A stretch of DNA of 39,564 nucleotides from Bacteroidales bacterium (GCA_015493215.1 WGDP01000019.1:1-39564), one strand, 5' to 3'; counted from the first letter of the stretch, positions 17,901 to 26,432 are shown. Notes: a model not told the origin generated them from the letters alone. Translations and numbers: made by a program.

Positions 17901-20407
17901 TAATCAGCATTGAAAAAAACAATAAAATCATCAAATCGTGGTGGGTGGAAACTTCCAAAAAGGAGTCGGCCATCAAGGTTAAGATTACTCCTGAGATGGC
18001 ACCCAACATATACGTTTTTGTTTCGGTAATACAACCCCACAACCAAACTGTAAACGATTTGCCCATACGCTCTTACGGTGTAATCCCCATGATGGTAAAC
18101 AATCCTGAAACGGTGTTGAAACCTGTTTTGTCGGTACCTGAAAAAATTAAACCCAACTCAGAATATAACATTAAAATCAGCGAGATGAACGGCCGAAAAA
18201 TGACCTATGTTTTGGCTGTGGTTGATGAAGGGTTGTTGGATCTGACGCATTTTAAAACCCCCTCGTTGCACAATTTCTTTTATAAAAAGGAGGCGTTGGC
18301 AGTACGAACCTGGGATTTATATGATGATGTTAACGGAGCCTTCGGCGGAAGGTTGTCGCAGGTATTTGCCATTGGCGGCGACGAGGAAGTAAAAGAGTTA
18401 AGCAAGAAAAAAGTCAATCGTTTTGTGCCTGTGGTAACCTTTTTAGGGCCGTTTACACTTGAAAAAGGGAGCAGCCGAACACACAGGATTACCATGCCAA
18501 ATTACGTAGGTTCGGTAAGGGCAATGGCAATAGCGGGTTACAACGGTGCTTACGGTAACACCGAAAAAACCATCCCCGTAAAGCAGCCGCTGATGGTGTT
18601 GGCTTCATTTCCGCGTATGTTGGTTCCCGGCGAAACCCTTCATTTGCCCGTTACTGTTTTTGCCATGGAAGACAATATTAAAACGGTTTATCTTAAAGTT
18701 AAAGGAAACGATATGTTTGAGATAGCAAATCCTGAGCAAAATCTGACTTTTTCAAAACAGGGTGATAAGGTTGCTTATGTGGATTTAAAAGTGGATGATT
18801 CCGAAGGCACCGGGAAAGTGCTGCTTACCGTAAGTTCGGGTAGCAACCATGCTAAGTATGAAGTCAATATCAGTATTAGAAATCCCAACCAACGGAGTTA
18901 CCTGACGGCAAGTTATCCGCTTGAGAAGGGTAAAACTTGGAAAGGAAAACCGGTGTTTTTGCAAGATGCTTCTCAATATCAGCTTAATGCAACGGTTTCA
19001 ACATTGCCCTCTATCAATTTGAATAAACGAATTAAATACCTGATTCGTTATCCCTATGGATGTATTGAGCAAACGGTTTCAGCTGTTTTTCCGCAACTTT
19101 TTCTTTCAAAACTTACCCCGCTTACTGATGAAGAAAAGAGTGATGTCGAAAATAACATTCAACATGCCATTGAACGGTTAAACTACTATCAGCATTCATC
19201 GGGCGGATTTTCGTACTGGCCGGGCACAGGTTCCACCAATGACTGGGGAACCAGTTATGCCGGACATTTTCTGATTCTTGCCAAAGAGGCCGGATATTAC
19301 GTTCCTTCCGAAATGTTTAACCGCTGGGTAGATTACCAACAAACCGTTAGCAACCAATGGATTTACAGAAATGATGTCGAATACCATCACGATTTGGAAC
19401 AGGCCTATCGTTTATATACCTTGGCGCTGGCCGGAAAGCCGTTGGTTAGTGCCATGAACCGGATGAAAGAAAACCTGCACTTGTCGCAACAGGCCTCCTT
19501 ACGGCTGGCAGCTGCGTATGCAGTGATGAATGAAGAGGAAACCGCTAAACGGCTTGTCGAGAGTGCTGTTGAGTCGATACCTGATTCCAAAACATACTGG
19601 TGGTATAATTATGGTTCCGAAACCCGCAATCGGGCGCTGGCCATGGAAACTTACCTCCTTATAAACGATAAAGCCGAAGCCTATCCGCTCTTTAAAGAGA
19701 TTGCGGCTAAACTGGGTAGCGATAGTTGGATGAGTACACAAACAACGGCTTTTGCGTTGTATGCTGTTTCGTTGTTTACTAACAACCGGCAATCGGATAA
19801 GTTCAGCTTTAAGTGGAGTTTTGCCGGTGAAGATGAGCGGGTTGAGAGCAACAGCCCCATCTATTCGTTGAAACTTTCGCCGAAACAAAACAAAAAGCTG
19901 ACGGTAAAAAATGAATCGAATCAAATGTTGTTTTTAAATGTTGAAACATCTGCTATACCAAACCCCGGAGAGACTGTAAATAAGAGCAGTAATCTTTCGT
20001 TGAAAATATCCTGGTTTGATATGAAGGGCAACCCTATCGACCCGGCCTCGCTCAAACAGGGTAAGGACTTTTATGTTAAAATAAGGGTTGGCGCAACAAC
20101 ACTACGCAATTATAAAAATCTGGCGTTGAGTGCTCTATTTCCTTCGGGATGGGAAATATTAAACACACGGATGGTTGATGTGGGTAACGGGCTGAAATCA
20201 TCGCAGGCGGATTATACCGACATTCGCGACGACAGGGTAAATCTGTTTTTTGACCTTGCGCGAAAGGGCGACCATAAAGATTTTTACATTTTACTGAATG
20301 CCGCTTATCCCGGCAGGTATTATCAGTCGCCAATTACCTGTAAAGCCATGTACAACAACAATATCAATGCATCGGCAGGCGGCGGTATGGTTGAGGTAAC
20401 GGAGTAG
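14927..20407 (+). CDS. Alpha-2-macroglobulin family lipoprotein with intact thioester motif
   Basis: This 1826-aa envelope protein has a lipoprotein signal peptide with lipobox VLSC, lipidated at C22. An MG2-type segment with GERGVWRPGDTLHLTF lies near 605. The A2M domain (YVGSVRAMAIAGYNG, SFPRMLVPGE) lies near 1190-1240. A CIEQ thioester motif (C1379 to Q1382) is followed by the helical thioester-domain repeats (WPGTGSTNDWGTSYAGHF). Bacterial alpha-2-macroglobulins covalently trap attacking proteases in the periplasm. The ATG at 14927 is preferred over an in-frame TTG three codons upstream. It is followed after 7 nt by the PBP1C gene, the well-known pairing of protease trap and cell-wall repair enzyme. 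A possible -7 box TAGTTTTG lies at 14825-14832. Confidence 0.93.
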   Translation: MKLNTILKGIALPLIVMLVLSCQNKNKQQQNSKLVITNNQTDRISADAPVTIMFLEAPELFKNLSASEKKEVVELQPHVDGKTFLVEAKQIVFQPDTPLKYGKEYKVIVHLNKLFRHPDIDRYSFTIKVDPLQINLFFDNLVIKSSTSKYSTLTGHLLTSGRLLADDIKSNFTAMLGHKLLPVMVEKEADNSSFRFVIDSITRTANEQTLTVELNRKQLGGDGTGKYEYTIPAAGLFSFTKFDVKKQPEPHVLLTFSDVLASGQDLNGLVYFEDGTGVKLYVKGNQLMVYPQKTLKGTHTLIIDKAVKSAGNNPLNKQYTLKPVFQQAAPEVRFIGNGNILPGTDKWLIPFEAINLKAVDVVVFKVYSNNIKQFLQDNELGSRGWSMNRVGEYVHHQKINLEKEGSKSDNKWKSYAIDLSKMVKTEPGAVYRIGFRFKPEYAMLECAKNKLNKNPDFDSTGYFYYDYYRPYDFSWSKKDDPCDVSYYNSDNFPERNFLASNIGLTVKNSTQDNYTVFARNLLTAEPLNGVKIQFFSFQNQLLGEVTTNTKGEAEVTLKKEPFVIVAQWKKQFGYLKLSGGNTLSYSKFKVNGARNEKGIKGVIFGERGVWRPGDTLHLTFVLQDLEQVLPAGHPVSMEVRDVRDRKVYSEVSTNGINGFYLFNVPTSPDAPTGIWRAKVQIGNNYFVKNLRIETILPNRLKIKMTADGDSFHRGQKGRLNIESQWLHGGEASGLKASVTESIATAHTKFDKYPEFIFDDPANRFYPDEQSVFDGKLSDKGKAEVNVMLPDNSNLPGMLNLTFVTKVFEPGGRFSIDQKSFKYTTYNQYVGIKPPEKGNSYAYETDKNQQFEVVTVDDYGNPVSVQKLKVEVYLLNWSWWYNSNSSNLANYISQHYFDRVVSKTISTKNGKGAFSFKIKYPNWGNYYVRVTDEDGGHSAGMMMYIDWPSSYSRGNRKSPGDAALLSLTADKKSYNIGDTAIVSFPGAANAKALISIEKNNKIIKSWWVETSKKESAIKVKITPEMAPNIYVFVSVIQPHNQTVNDLPIRSYGVIPMMVNNPETVLKPVLSVPEKIKPNSEYNIKISEMNGRKMTYVLAVVDEGLLDLTHFKTPSLHNFFYKKEALAVRTWDLYDDVNGAFGGRLSQVFAIGGDEEVKELSKKKVNRFVPVVTFLGPFTLEKGSSRTHRITMPNYVGSVRAMAIAGYNGAYGNTEKTIPVKQPLMVLASFPRMLVPGETLHLPVTVFAMEDNIKTVYLKVKGNDMFEIANPEQNLTFSKQGDKVAYVDLKVDDSEGTGKVLLTVSSGSNHAKYEVNISIRNPNQRSYLTASYPLEKGKTWKGKPVFLQDASQYQLNATVSTLPSINLNKRIKYLIRYPYGCIEQTVSAVFPQLFLSKLTPLTDEEKSDVENNIQHAIERLNYYQHSSGGFSYWPGTGSTNDWGTSYAGHFLILAKEAGYYVPSEMFNRWVDYQQTVSNQWIYRNDVEYHHDLEQAYRLYTLALAGKPLVSAMNRMKENLHLSQQASLRLAAAYAVMNEEETAKRLVESAVESIPDSKTYWWYNYGSETRNRALAMETYLLINDKAEAYPLFKEIAAKLGSDSWMSTQTTAFALYAVSLFTNNRQSDKFSFKWSFAGEDERVESNSPIYSLKLSPKQNKKLTVKNESNQMLFLNVETSAIPNPGETVNKSSNLSLKISWFDMKGNPIDPASLKQGKDFYVKIRVGATTLRNYKNLALSALFPSGWEILNTRMVDVGNGLKSSQADYTDIRDDRVNLFFDLARKGDHKDFYILLNAAYPGRYYQSPITCKAMYNNNINASAGGGMVEVTE

Positions 20408-20414
20408 TTTATAA

Positions 20415-22787
20415 ATGAGAGTCCGAAAAAAATACAAGTATTTGTGGGCAATAGTGGTAGTGGTAGCAGCATTGTTTTTGCTGTTGCTAACAGGCAGGTT
20501 GATGCTGCCGGCACCTCTTTTTAACGATGATTATTCCACCGTTTTGTTCGACCGGCAAAATAACCTGTTGGGGGCACGGGTGGCAGCCGATGGCCGGTGG
20601 CGTTTTTCCGAATCGGATTCAATTCCTTTGAAATACGAAAAAGCACTCCTCTGTTTTGAAGACAAATATTTTTATCACCATTTTGGATTTAATCCCTTAT
20701 CAGCTTTTAATGCGTTGATTGATAATGTTAAAGCAGGCCGTATTGTGCGGGGTGGCAGCACCATCACCATGCAGGTTATACGTATGGCAAGGAAGGGTAA
20801 ACCTCGTACCATCAAAGAAAAACTGATTGAAGTATGGCTTGCAACGGCGCTGGAAACCAGATGCTCAAAAAAGGAAATTTTATACCTTTATGCCTCACAT
20901 GCTCCCTATGGCGGCAATGTGGTGGGGCTTGAAGCTGCTTCGTGGCGCTATTTCGGACGCAGTCCTTTTCAGCTTACCTGGGCAGAGGCAGCCCTGCTGG
21001 CCGTACTTCCCAACGCACCCTCGTTAATTCATCCCGGAAGGCACCGGAAAGCTTTGCTTACAAAGCGAAACCGCCTGCTAACAAATCTGCTGAAAAACAG
21101 AACCATCGACAGTGCTGCCTACCGCCTTGCGCTGCTGGAAAAAATTCCTGAAAAGCCACACCGCCTGCCCGACAAAGCGCCTCACCTGTTGGAACAATAC
21201 CGGCTCAGGCATAAGGCCTTTAAAATACATACTACCATTGACGGGTATCTGCAAAGCAAGGTCAACGAAATAGCATCGGCTTATTACAAAAAATACAGAC
21301 AAAACGAAATATACAACCTGGCTGTGTTGGTGATGAAGCCCGACACCAAATCAGTGGTGGCTTATGTTGGTAACGTTGTTGAAAGTGGTAAACACGGAAG
21401 CCATAACGATATGATTCAGTCGCCGCGAAGCACGGGAAGTATCTTAAAGCCATTGTTGTATGCCGCTGCCATCGACGATGGGCAGATACTGATAAACAGT
21501 CTGATACCTGATATTCCAAGCTATTTCAAGAACTATCATCCACAAAATTTCGACCGGGTTTTTGAAGGTGCCGTTCCTGCCTCACAGGCGCTGTCGCGTT
21601 CGCGAAATGTGCCTGCCATTTACCTTTTGCGCGACTATGGTATCGGCAGGTTTATGGAAAAGATGAAACAGATGGGAATTACTACCTTTAACCGTCCGGC
21701 AGATTACTATGGCTTGTCGTTGATTTTGGGAGGGGGAGAGGCTACCCTCTGGGAACTGACCTCCGCTTATGCCGGAATGGCGCAAACACTTTTGCATTAT
21801 GATGATTTCTATGGGAAATATACCGGCCATGAATACGATAAGCCCGTTATCCTGAAAAGTCGGGTTGTCCGTGCAGTTGAACCTGAAAAAACGGCAACCT
21901 TGCCGTTGTATGCCGGCGCAATATGGGAAACCTATCAGGCACTTGAAAAGGTGCATCGTCCCGAAATGGAAGAGGGGTGGGAGTATTTTAACCCATCGGC
22001 ACCCATTGCCTGGAAAACAGGTACCAGCTTTGGATTTAAAGATGGTTGGGCCATTGGCTCCTCAGCTGATTATATAGTTGGTGTTTGGGTAGGAAATGCC
22101 GATGGCGAGGGGCGCAGCGGGTTGACAGGTACTTCCTATGCAGCACCCGTCATGTTTGAGGTGTTTGATGCGCTTCAGATTAAAAACCGGTTTCAACGGC
22201 CTGAAGATGACTTAACAGAGATTGTGGTTTGCAGGCAAAGCGGCTATCGTGCCTCGAAAAACTGCCCGGAAAAGGACACGGTTTTGTCGTATGTAGCCGG
22301 CAACAGGGTGAAGGCCTGTCCGTTTCATAAAATTATTTTTACCGACCAAAATGAGCAGCACCGGCTGAGTACACGTTGTTCCAGAGTTCATCAAATGAAA
22401 AAAGTATCGTGGTTTGTGCTGCCGCCGGTTCAGGAGTGGTACTTTCATAAAACACACCCGTCGTATCGCATGTTGCCTCCTTTTAAACAGGGCTGCTCTC
22501 CTTTGGATGATAACAACGTGATGGCCTTTGTGTATCCTCTTTCCGGCACAAAGGTGTTTGTGCCCCGTGGTGCCGACGGGCAACAGGAAGCGGTTGTTTT
22601 TCAGGTTAGCCATCAAAATCCCAACATAACCCTTTATTGGCATCTTGACCGTCAATATATCGGCTCAACGCAACGCATTCACAAGTTGGCTTTTATTCCC
22701 AAACCGGGCAGGCATCTTCTAACGGTGGTTGATGAAAACGGGATAAGTAAAAAAGTTGTTTTCGAGGTGATGGACGGAGACCGGTAA
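20415..22787 (+). CDS. pbpC: Penicillin-binding protein 1C
   Basis: This 790-aa class A penicillin-binding protein has a membrane anchor at about 10-27. The glycosyltransferase domain has the catalytic E82 in FEDKYFYHHFG and the RGGSTITMQ motif (112-120). The transpeptidase domain has S342 in SILK, SRSRN and KTG at 534-536. A C-terminal BiPBP_C-like beta domain covers the last 90 or so residues (YPLSGTKVFVPRG, LYWHLDRQYIG). PBP1C polymerises glycan and may crosslink it. The gene follows the alpha-2-macroglobulin gene by 7 nt. The REP-like palindromes start 36 nt after the stop. Confidence 0.95.
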   Translation: MRVRKKYKYLWAIVVVVAALFLLLLTGRLMLPAPLFNDDYSTVLFDRQNNLLGARVAADGRWRFSESDSIPLKYEKALLCFEDKYFYHHFGFNPLSAFNALIDNVKAGRIVRGGSTITMQVIRMARKGKPRTIKEKLIEVWLATALETRCSKKEILYLYASHAPYGGNVVGLEAASWRYFGRSPFQLTWAEAALLAVLPNAPSLIHPGRHRKALLTKRNRLLTNLLKNRTIDSAAYRLALLEKIPEKPHRLPDKAPHLLEQYRLRHKAFKIHTTIDGYLQSKVNEIASAYYKKYRQNEIYNLAVLVMKPDTKSVVAYVGNVVESGKHGSHNDMIQSPRSTGSILKPLLYAAAIDDGQILINSLIPDIPSYFKNYHPQNFDRVFEGAVPASQALSRSRNVPAIYLLRDYGIGRFMEKMKQMGITTFNRPADYYGLSLILGGGEATLWELTSAYAGMAQTLLHYDDFYGKYTGHEYDKPVILKSRVVRAVEPEKTATLPLYAGAIWETYQALEKVHRPEMEEGWEYFNPSAPIAWKTGTSFGFKDGWAIGSSADYIVGVWVGNADGEGRSGLTGTSYAAPVMFEVFDALQIKNRFQRPEDDLTEIVVCRQSGYRASKNCPEKDTVLSYVAGNRVKACPFHKIIFTDQNEQHRLSTRCSRVHQMKKVSWFVLPPVQEWYFHKTHPSYRMLPPFKQGCSPLDDNNVMAFVYPLSGTKVFVPRGADGQQEAVVFQVSHQNPNITLYWHLDRQYIGSTQRIHKLAFIPKPGRHLLTVVDENGISKKVVFEVMDGDR

Positions 22788-22823
22788 GGGCAATGTATGC
22801 TCAGCATTAATATTGGTTCATCC

Positions 22824-22852
22824 GCTCATTCAGGTTGCAAACCTGAACGAGC
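22824..22852. repeat. REP-like palindrome, copy 1
   Basis: The stem is TTCAGGTT/AACCTGAA at 22829-22836 and 22840-22847 with loop GCA, extended outward by GCTC/GAGC after one A-C mismatch. It is the first of a cluster of related elements downstream of pbpC. Confidence 0.75.
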
Positions 22853-22888
22853 TTTAGTATTGGGTTTATATTAAGTATGCTTTTTACC

Positions 22889-22906
22889 GCTCTTTCAGGT
22901 TTGCAA
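22889..22906. repeat. REP-like palindrome, left half only (copy 2)
   Basis: GCTCTTTCAGGTTTGCAA matches the left arm and loop of the family, but the right arm is missing. It looks like a truncated copy. Confidence 0.55.
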
Positions 22907-22912
22907 TCATCT

Positions 22913-22941
22913 GCTCATTCAGGTTACAAACCTGAACGAGC
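22913..22941. repeat. REP-like palindrome, copy 3
   Basis: It has the same architecture as copy 1, with arms GCTC-A-TTCAGGTT and AACCTGAA-C-GAGC and loop ACA. It differs from copy 1 only in the loop. Confidence 0.75.
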
Positions 22942-22993
22942 TTCTTTCTATAAAGTTTTTTTCCTTTCTGCGCTCTCTCTGCCACCCCTACAC

Positions 22994-23022
22994 GCTCTTT
23001 CAGGTTTGCAACCTGAAAGAAG
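22994..23022. repeat. REP-like palindrome, copy 4
   Basis: A perfect 10-bp stem CTTTCAGGTT/AACCTGAAAG (22997-23006 and 23010-23019) has loop TGC. The outer GAGC is degraded. It sits between the convergent pbpC and pepT ends and could also end transcription of both. Confidence 0.7.
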
Positions 23023-23056
23023 ATTAAATGCTGTCAATAGAGCTTTAATTCCCGGT

Positions 23057-24277
23057 TTAAATTTTAGCTACATTCTTCACCACGTTTACAATAACTTCCA
23101 CTGCTTTTTCCATGGACTGAACCGGAATGTACTCGTGGATGCCGTGAAAATTGTGCCCGCCGGTAAAAATATTGGGCGTTGGTAATCCCATAAACGAAAG
23201 CTTTGAACCGTCGGTGCCCCCTCTGATGGGCTTTTTAACGGGTTTTACACCGGCATCAAGCATGGCCTGTTCGGCAATGTCAACAATATATTTTACAGGC
23301 TCAATTTTTTCTTTCATGTTAAAATACTGGTCTTTCAGCTCAGTTGTAATCACTGCTTTACCATATTTTTCGTTGATAAAATCGGCGGTATGGCTTGCCA
23401 GCATTTTCTTTTGTTCAAACTTTACCTTATCATGGTCGCGGATGATATAACGCAAAACGGCTTTGTCAACCGTTCCCTGAAAATCCATCAGATGGAAAAA
23501 GCCTTCATAGCCTTCGGTATGTTCGGGACGTTGGTTATGTGGTAACATGCGGTCGTATTCCATGCCAATGGTAATGGCGTTAATCATCTGGTTTTTAGCT
23601 GTGCCTGGATGGACGTTTCTTCCCGAAACGGTTACGGTTAGTCCTGCGGCATTAAAATTTTCGTACTCCAGCTCTCCAATTCTGCCTCCGTCGATGGTGT
23701 AAGCAAAGTTGGCGGCAAACTTTTTAACATCAAATTTATCGGCACCACGGCCTATCTCTTCATCGGGAGTGAAGCCAACTTTAACGGTACCATGTTTTAT
23801 TTCGGGATGATTAACGAGGTATTCAACTGCCGTCATTATTTCGGCAACACCGGCTTTGTCATCGGCACCCAGCAGGGTGGTGCCATCGGTTGTAATAATT
23901 GTTTGCCCTTTATAGCTGAGCAATTCGGGAAAATCTGCCGGTGAAAGTACGGCACTGTTTCCCAGTGGGATATCCGACCCGTCGTAGTCTTCGATAAACT
24001 GAGGGTTCACATTTTCATCGGAGGCGTCCGGTGCCGTATCCATGTGCGAAATAAAACCGACTACGGGCACCTCGCTGTCCATATTGGATGGCAGGGTAGC
24101 CATAATGTATCCGTTTTTGTCAACAGCAGCATCGGTAAGCCCCATGGACTTTAGTTCTTCAACAAGCAGGTTGGCAAGGTTAAATTGTTTGTCAGTGCTG
24201 GGTGTTGTATTGGATTCTTCGTTTGATTGCGTGTCTATTTTGGCATATCTTACGAACTTTTCTACTACACTTTTCAT
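23057..24277 (-). CDS. pepT: Peptidase T (tripeptide aminopeptidase)
   Basis: This 406-aa cytosolic M20-family metallopeptidase releases N-terminal residues from tripeptides. The di-zinc ligands and catalytic residues align in number with the E. coli enzyme: H78 and D80 in SHMDT, D140 in GADDKAG, and E173/E174 in PDEEIGRG. A late GGTDGS segment and a GGHNFHGIHEY ending supply the last ligand region. Length and motif order are typical. It converges with pbpC across the palindrome cluster. Upstream lies a 227-nt spacer with other palindromes; no good promoter box was recognised there. Confidence 0.96.
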   Translation of the reverse strand: MKSVVEKFVRYAKIDTQSNEESNTTPSTDKQFNLANLLVEELKSMGLTDAAVDKNGYIMATLPSNMDSEVPVVGFISHMDTAPDASDENVNPQFIEDYDGSDIPLGNSAVLSPADFPELLSYKGQTIITTDGTTLLGADDKAGVAEIMTAVEYLVNHPEIKHGTVKVGFTPDEEIGRGADKFDVKKFAANFAYTIDGGRIGELEYENFNAAGLTVTVSGRNVHPGTAKNQMINAITIGMEYDRMLPHNQRPEHTEGYEGFFHLMDFQGTVDKAVLRYIIRDHDKVKFEQKKMLASHTADFINEKYGKAVITTELKDQYFNMKEKIEPVKYIVDIAEQAMLDAGVKPVKKPIRGGTDGSKLSFMGLPTPNIFTGGHNFHGIHEYIPVQSMEKAVEVIVNVVKNVAKI

Positions 24278-24322
24278 ATATAATTTTGTATTTTATTGAA
24301 CTTCTTTCTTTTATGTTTTGTC

Positions 24323-24340
24323 TCCCGATAGCTATCGGGA
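24323..24340. repeat. Perfect 18-bp palindrome
   Basis: TCCCGATAGCTATCGGGA is fully self-complementary and is followed on the plus strand by TTTTT. It could form a terminator-like hairpin or be a recurrent genomic palindrome. A second stem-loop overlaps its right edge. Confidence 0.7.
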
Positions 24341-24362
24341 TTTTTGGAAAAATCCAAAAATC
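24339..24362. repeat. Inverted repeat with AAAA loop
   Basis: GATTTTTGGA at 24339-24348 is complementary to TCCAAAAATC at 24353-24362, separated by four A. It shares its first two bases with the preceding palindrome, so the two hairpins cannot both be complete at once. Confidence 0.6.
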
Positions 24363-24391
24363 TCGCCAAAACAATTTACCACGATTTTATT

Positions 24392-24439
24392 ACCCGGGGT
24401 TTCACCCCGGGCTATTTATATGCGACCCTTACAGGGTCG
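24392..24439. repeat. Double-hairpin REP-like element
   Basis: Two GC-rich stem-loops lie in series: CCCGGGG/CCCCGGG (24393-24399 and 24405-24411, loop TTTCA) and CGACCCT/AGGGTCG (24423-24429 and 24433-24439, loop TAC), joined by 11 mostly AT bases. From memory, similar paired hairpins recur in Bacteroidota intergenic DNA and resemble REP/RAYT substrates. It lies downstream of the dehydratase gene on the minus strand. Confidence 0.65.
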
Positions 24440-24504
24440 GATAATCATTTTCCAGTGTGTTTAGCTTGTTAATCATGGTCTTTTCATCTTTTTGTTTTAA
24501 AAAA

Positions 24505-26322
24505 TTAAAACAAGCCATCGTTACGGTAAATTTCCATCTGAACTTCGGAAAAAGCATTTATTTTTCCGGTTTTATTTTTGGTAACATTCAATATGTCGCC
24601 GGTTTCGAAGTTTACCCTGACGGTATCGCCATTTTCAATATCCGCATCTTTAAGATTGTAGTAAGTTAGTATGGGCATGGCGGCATTGATGGCATTGCGC
24701 TCGTAAATGGCGCCGAACGACTCGGCGAGAATAGCCGAAACACCCAAGGCTTTAAACCCGTCAACGGCTTGCTGGCGTGAGCTTCCGGCACCAAAGTTTT
24801 TTCCGGTGATAACAATGTCGCCGGGCTGTACTTTTTTGGCAAAATCTTCGTAGCCCTCAAGGTTGTCAAAAATATACTGCCCCATCTGTTTAATATCGGT
24901 AATTTGCAGATAACGGTTATGGAAAATCATATCGGTGTCGATATCATCCATGGGAATTAGCCAAACCCGTCCTTCCACTTCCGTGGGTTTGTCGCCGGCA
25001 GGATTCAACCTTTCTTCTTCGACGGCCTTTTGAATACGTTCTTCCTGTTCGGCATAATCGAACTCAACAGGTTTGTCGGGTATTTCAAATTCGGTAGTAA
25101 TGTAACCTGCTACTGCTGAAGCGGCTACTGTTGCCGGCGAAGCGAGATAAACGCTACCCTTGCCCTGCTTGCCGGGGAAATTACGGTTTCCGGTGCTAAT
25201 GGTAATTTCGCCGGGGCCGTTTTGTCCTACCTGCCCGGCGGCGCATCCCGCACATCCTGCATTGGAAACCAATACACCGGCGTCTTTAAATATTTTAATA
25301 ATGCCTTCATCAAGACACTGTTGCCAGATGGCATCGGTGGTAGGTACAATTTTTAAAACCACCCCCGGTGCTACCTTTCGGTTTTTCAGTACGTTGGCAG
25401 CCGCTCGCATATCTTCCATACGTCCGTTGGTACAGCTGCCTATAAAAGCGGAGTCGATTTTCACCTTTTGCGTTTCATGAATGTCAACCGTGTCGTGCGG
25501 TTTTCCGGGGCGGCTGACCATGGGCACAAACTTGCTGATGTCAATGTCAAAAGTATCGGCATAGGTGGCATCTGCGTCAGCTGAAATTCTGTTCAGTTTT
25601 TTTCCGGTTTTGCTTTCGCAATAATCCATCACCAAATCGTTGGGAGGAAACAGCAGGATGATTACACCCATTTCGGTTCCCATGGAAGCAATGGTGATGC
25701 GCTGGTCGAGGGTGAGCTTGTCAACAGCATCGCCATAAAACTCAACAGCATAGCCCAGCAGTTTGTTGGCGCCAAAAATGTGTAAAAGATTCAGTACAAT
25801 ATCTTTAGCAGTTACGTTTTCGGGCTTTTCGCCAAGCAGATTTATTTTTACTGATGGAGGAGTTTTAAACCACACTTTGCCGCGATGAAACGCTGCGGCG
25901 ATGTCTTTGTCTCCCATTCCCTGTCCAAAAGCTCCGATTGCTCCCAAAATATTGGCATGCGAATCGGTTGTTACGGCAGTGGAACCCGGCCATGCAAGCC
26001 CTTCCGAAATTAAGGTGTGGGTACCTATACCGTTGTTGATGTCAAAAACTTTAATGCCGTGTTTGCGGGCAAAAACCCTTACCAGCTGCTGGTTGGTGGC
26101 GTATTTTTGATCGCTTCCGGTGGGATTGGTATCGAAAGTGAAGAAGGTTTTTGAGGGGTCGTCAACATGCAGGTGGTAGGTTTCGATGTTTTTTACCACG
26201 TTGGGGCCGCCAAAATCTCTTGCCACACGGGCATCAATGGCAATATCAACAATATCGCCGGGTTTTACGGTTTTTTGTCCCGAATGGGCTGCTATAATTT
26301 TTTCTATAATGGTCATACTCAT
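24505..26322 (-). CDS. Aconitase/3-isopropylmalate dehydratase-type enzyme, large and small subunits fused
   Basis: This 605-aa [4Fe-4S] hydro-lyase joins a LeuC/HacA-like large domain (about 1-420) to a LeuD-like swivelling domain (about 440-600). Cluster ligands are C297 (GSCTNGRMED), C357 and C360 (AGCAGCAAG). The small domain has the substrate-loop motif NFGAGSSRQQA, with alanine where many relatives have cysteine, and MDDIDTDMI. The family isomerises citrate, isopropylmalate, homocitrate or methylmalate-type acids. The substrate cannot be decided here because no leuA/leuB or citrate synthase gene is nearby. Bacteroidota TCA aconitases are usually longer (about 750 aa), so this is a different branch. 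Either M1 or M3 could be the start. Confidence 0.85.
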   Translation of the reverse strand: MSMTIIEKIIAAHSGQKTVKPGDIVDIAIDARVARDFGGPNVVKNIETYHLHVDDPSKTFFTFDTNPTGSDQKYATNQQLVRVFARKHGIKVFDINNGIGTHTLISEGLAWPGSTAVTTDSHANILGAIGAFGQGMGDKDIAAAFHRGKVWFKTPPSVKINLLGEKPENVTAKDIVLNLLHIFGANKLLGYAVEFYGDAVDKLTLDQRITIASMGTEMGVIILLFPPNDLVMDYCESKTGKKLNRISADADATYADTFDIDISKFVPMVSRPGKPHDTVDIHETQKVKIDSAFIGSCTNGRMEDMRAAANVLKNRKVAPGVVLKIVPTTDAIWQQCLDEGIIKIFKDAGVLVSNAGCAGCAAGQVGQNGPGEITISTGNRNFPGKQGKGSVYLASPATVAASAVAGYITTEFEIPDKPVEFDYAEQEERIQKAVEEERLNPAGDKPTEVEGRVWLIPMDDIDTDMIFHNRYLQITDIKQMGQYIFDNLEGYEDFAKKVQPGDIVITGKNFGAGSSRQQAVDGFKALGVSAILAESFGAIYERNAINAAMPILTYYNLKDADIENGDTVRVNFETGDILNVTKNKTGKINAFSEVQMEIYRNDGLF

Positions 26323-26432
26323 AATAAGCTGTTTTTATTTTCGGCGCTAAAATAGTTAATGTTTTAACTTGACGGTAATTTCAAACAATCATGTACAAAA
26401 AAAATAGCGACCTTTGCGGCAAAATTATTCAG

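Noticed and set aside
22824-23022. Repeated palindromes considered as a CRISPR array
   Set aside because: Spacing is irregular (36, 7 and 52 bp), one copy is only half, the arms vary, and no cas gene is present.
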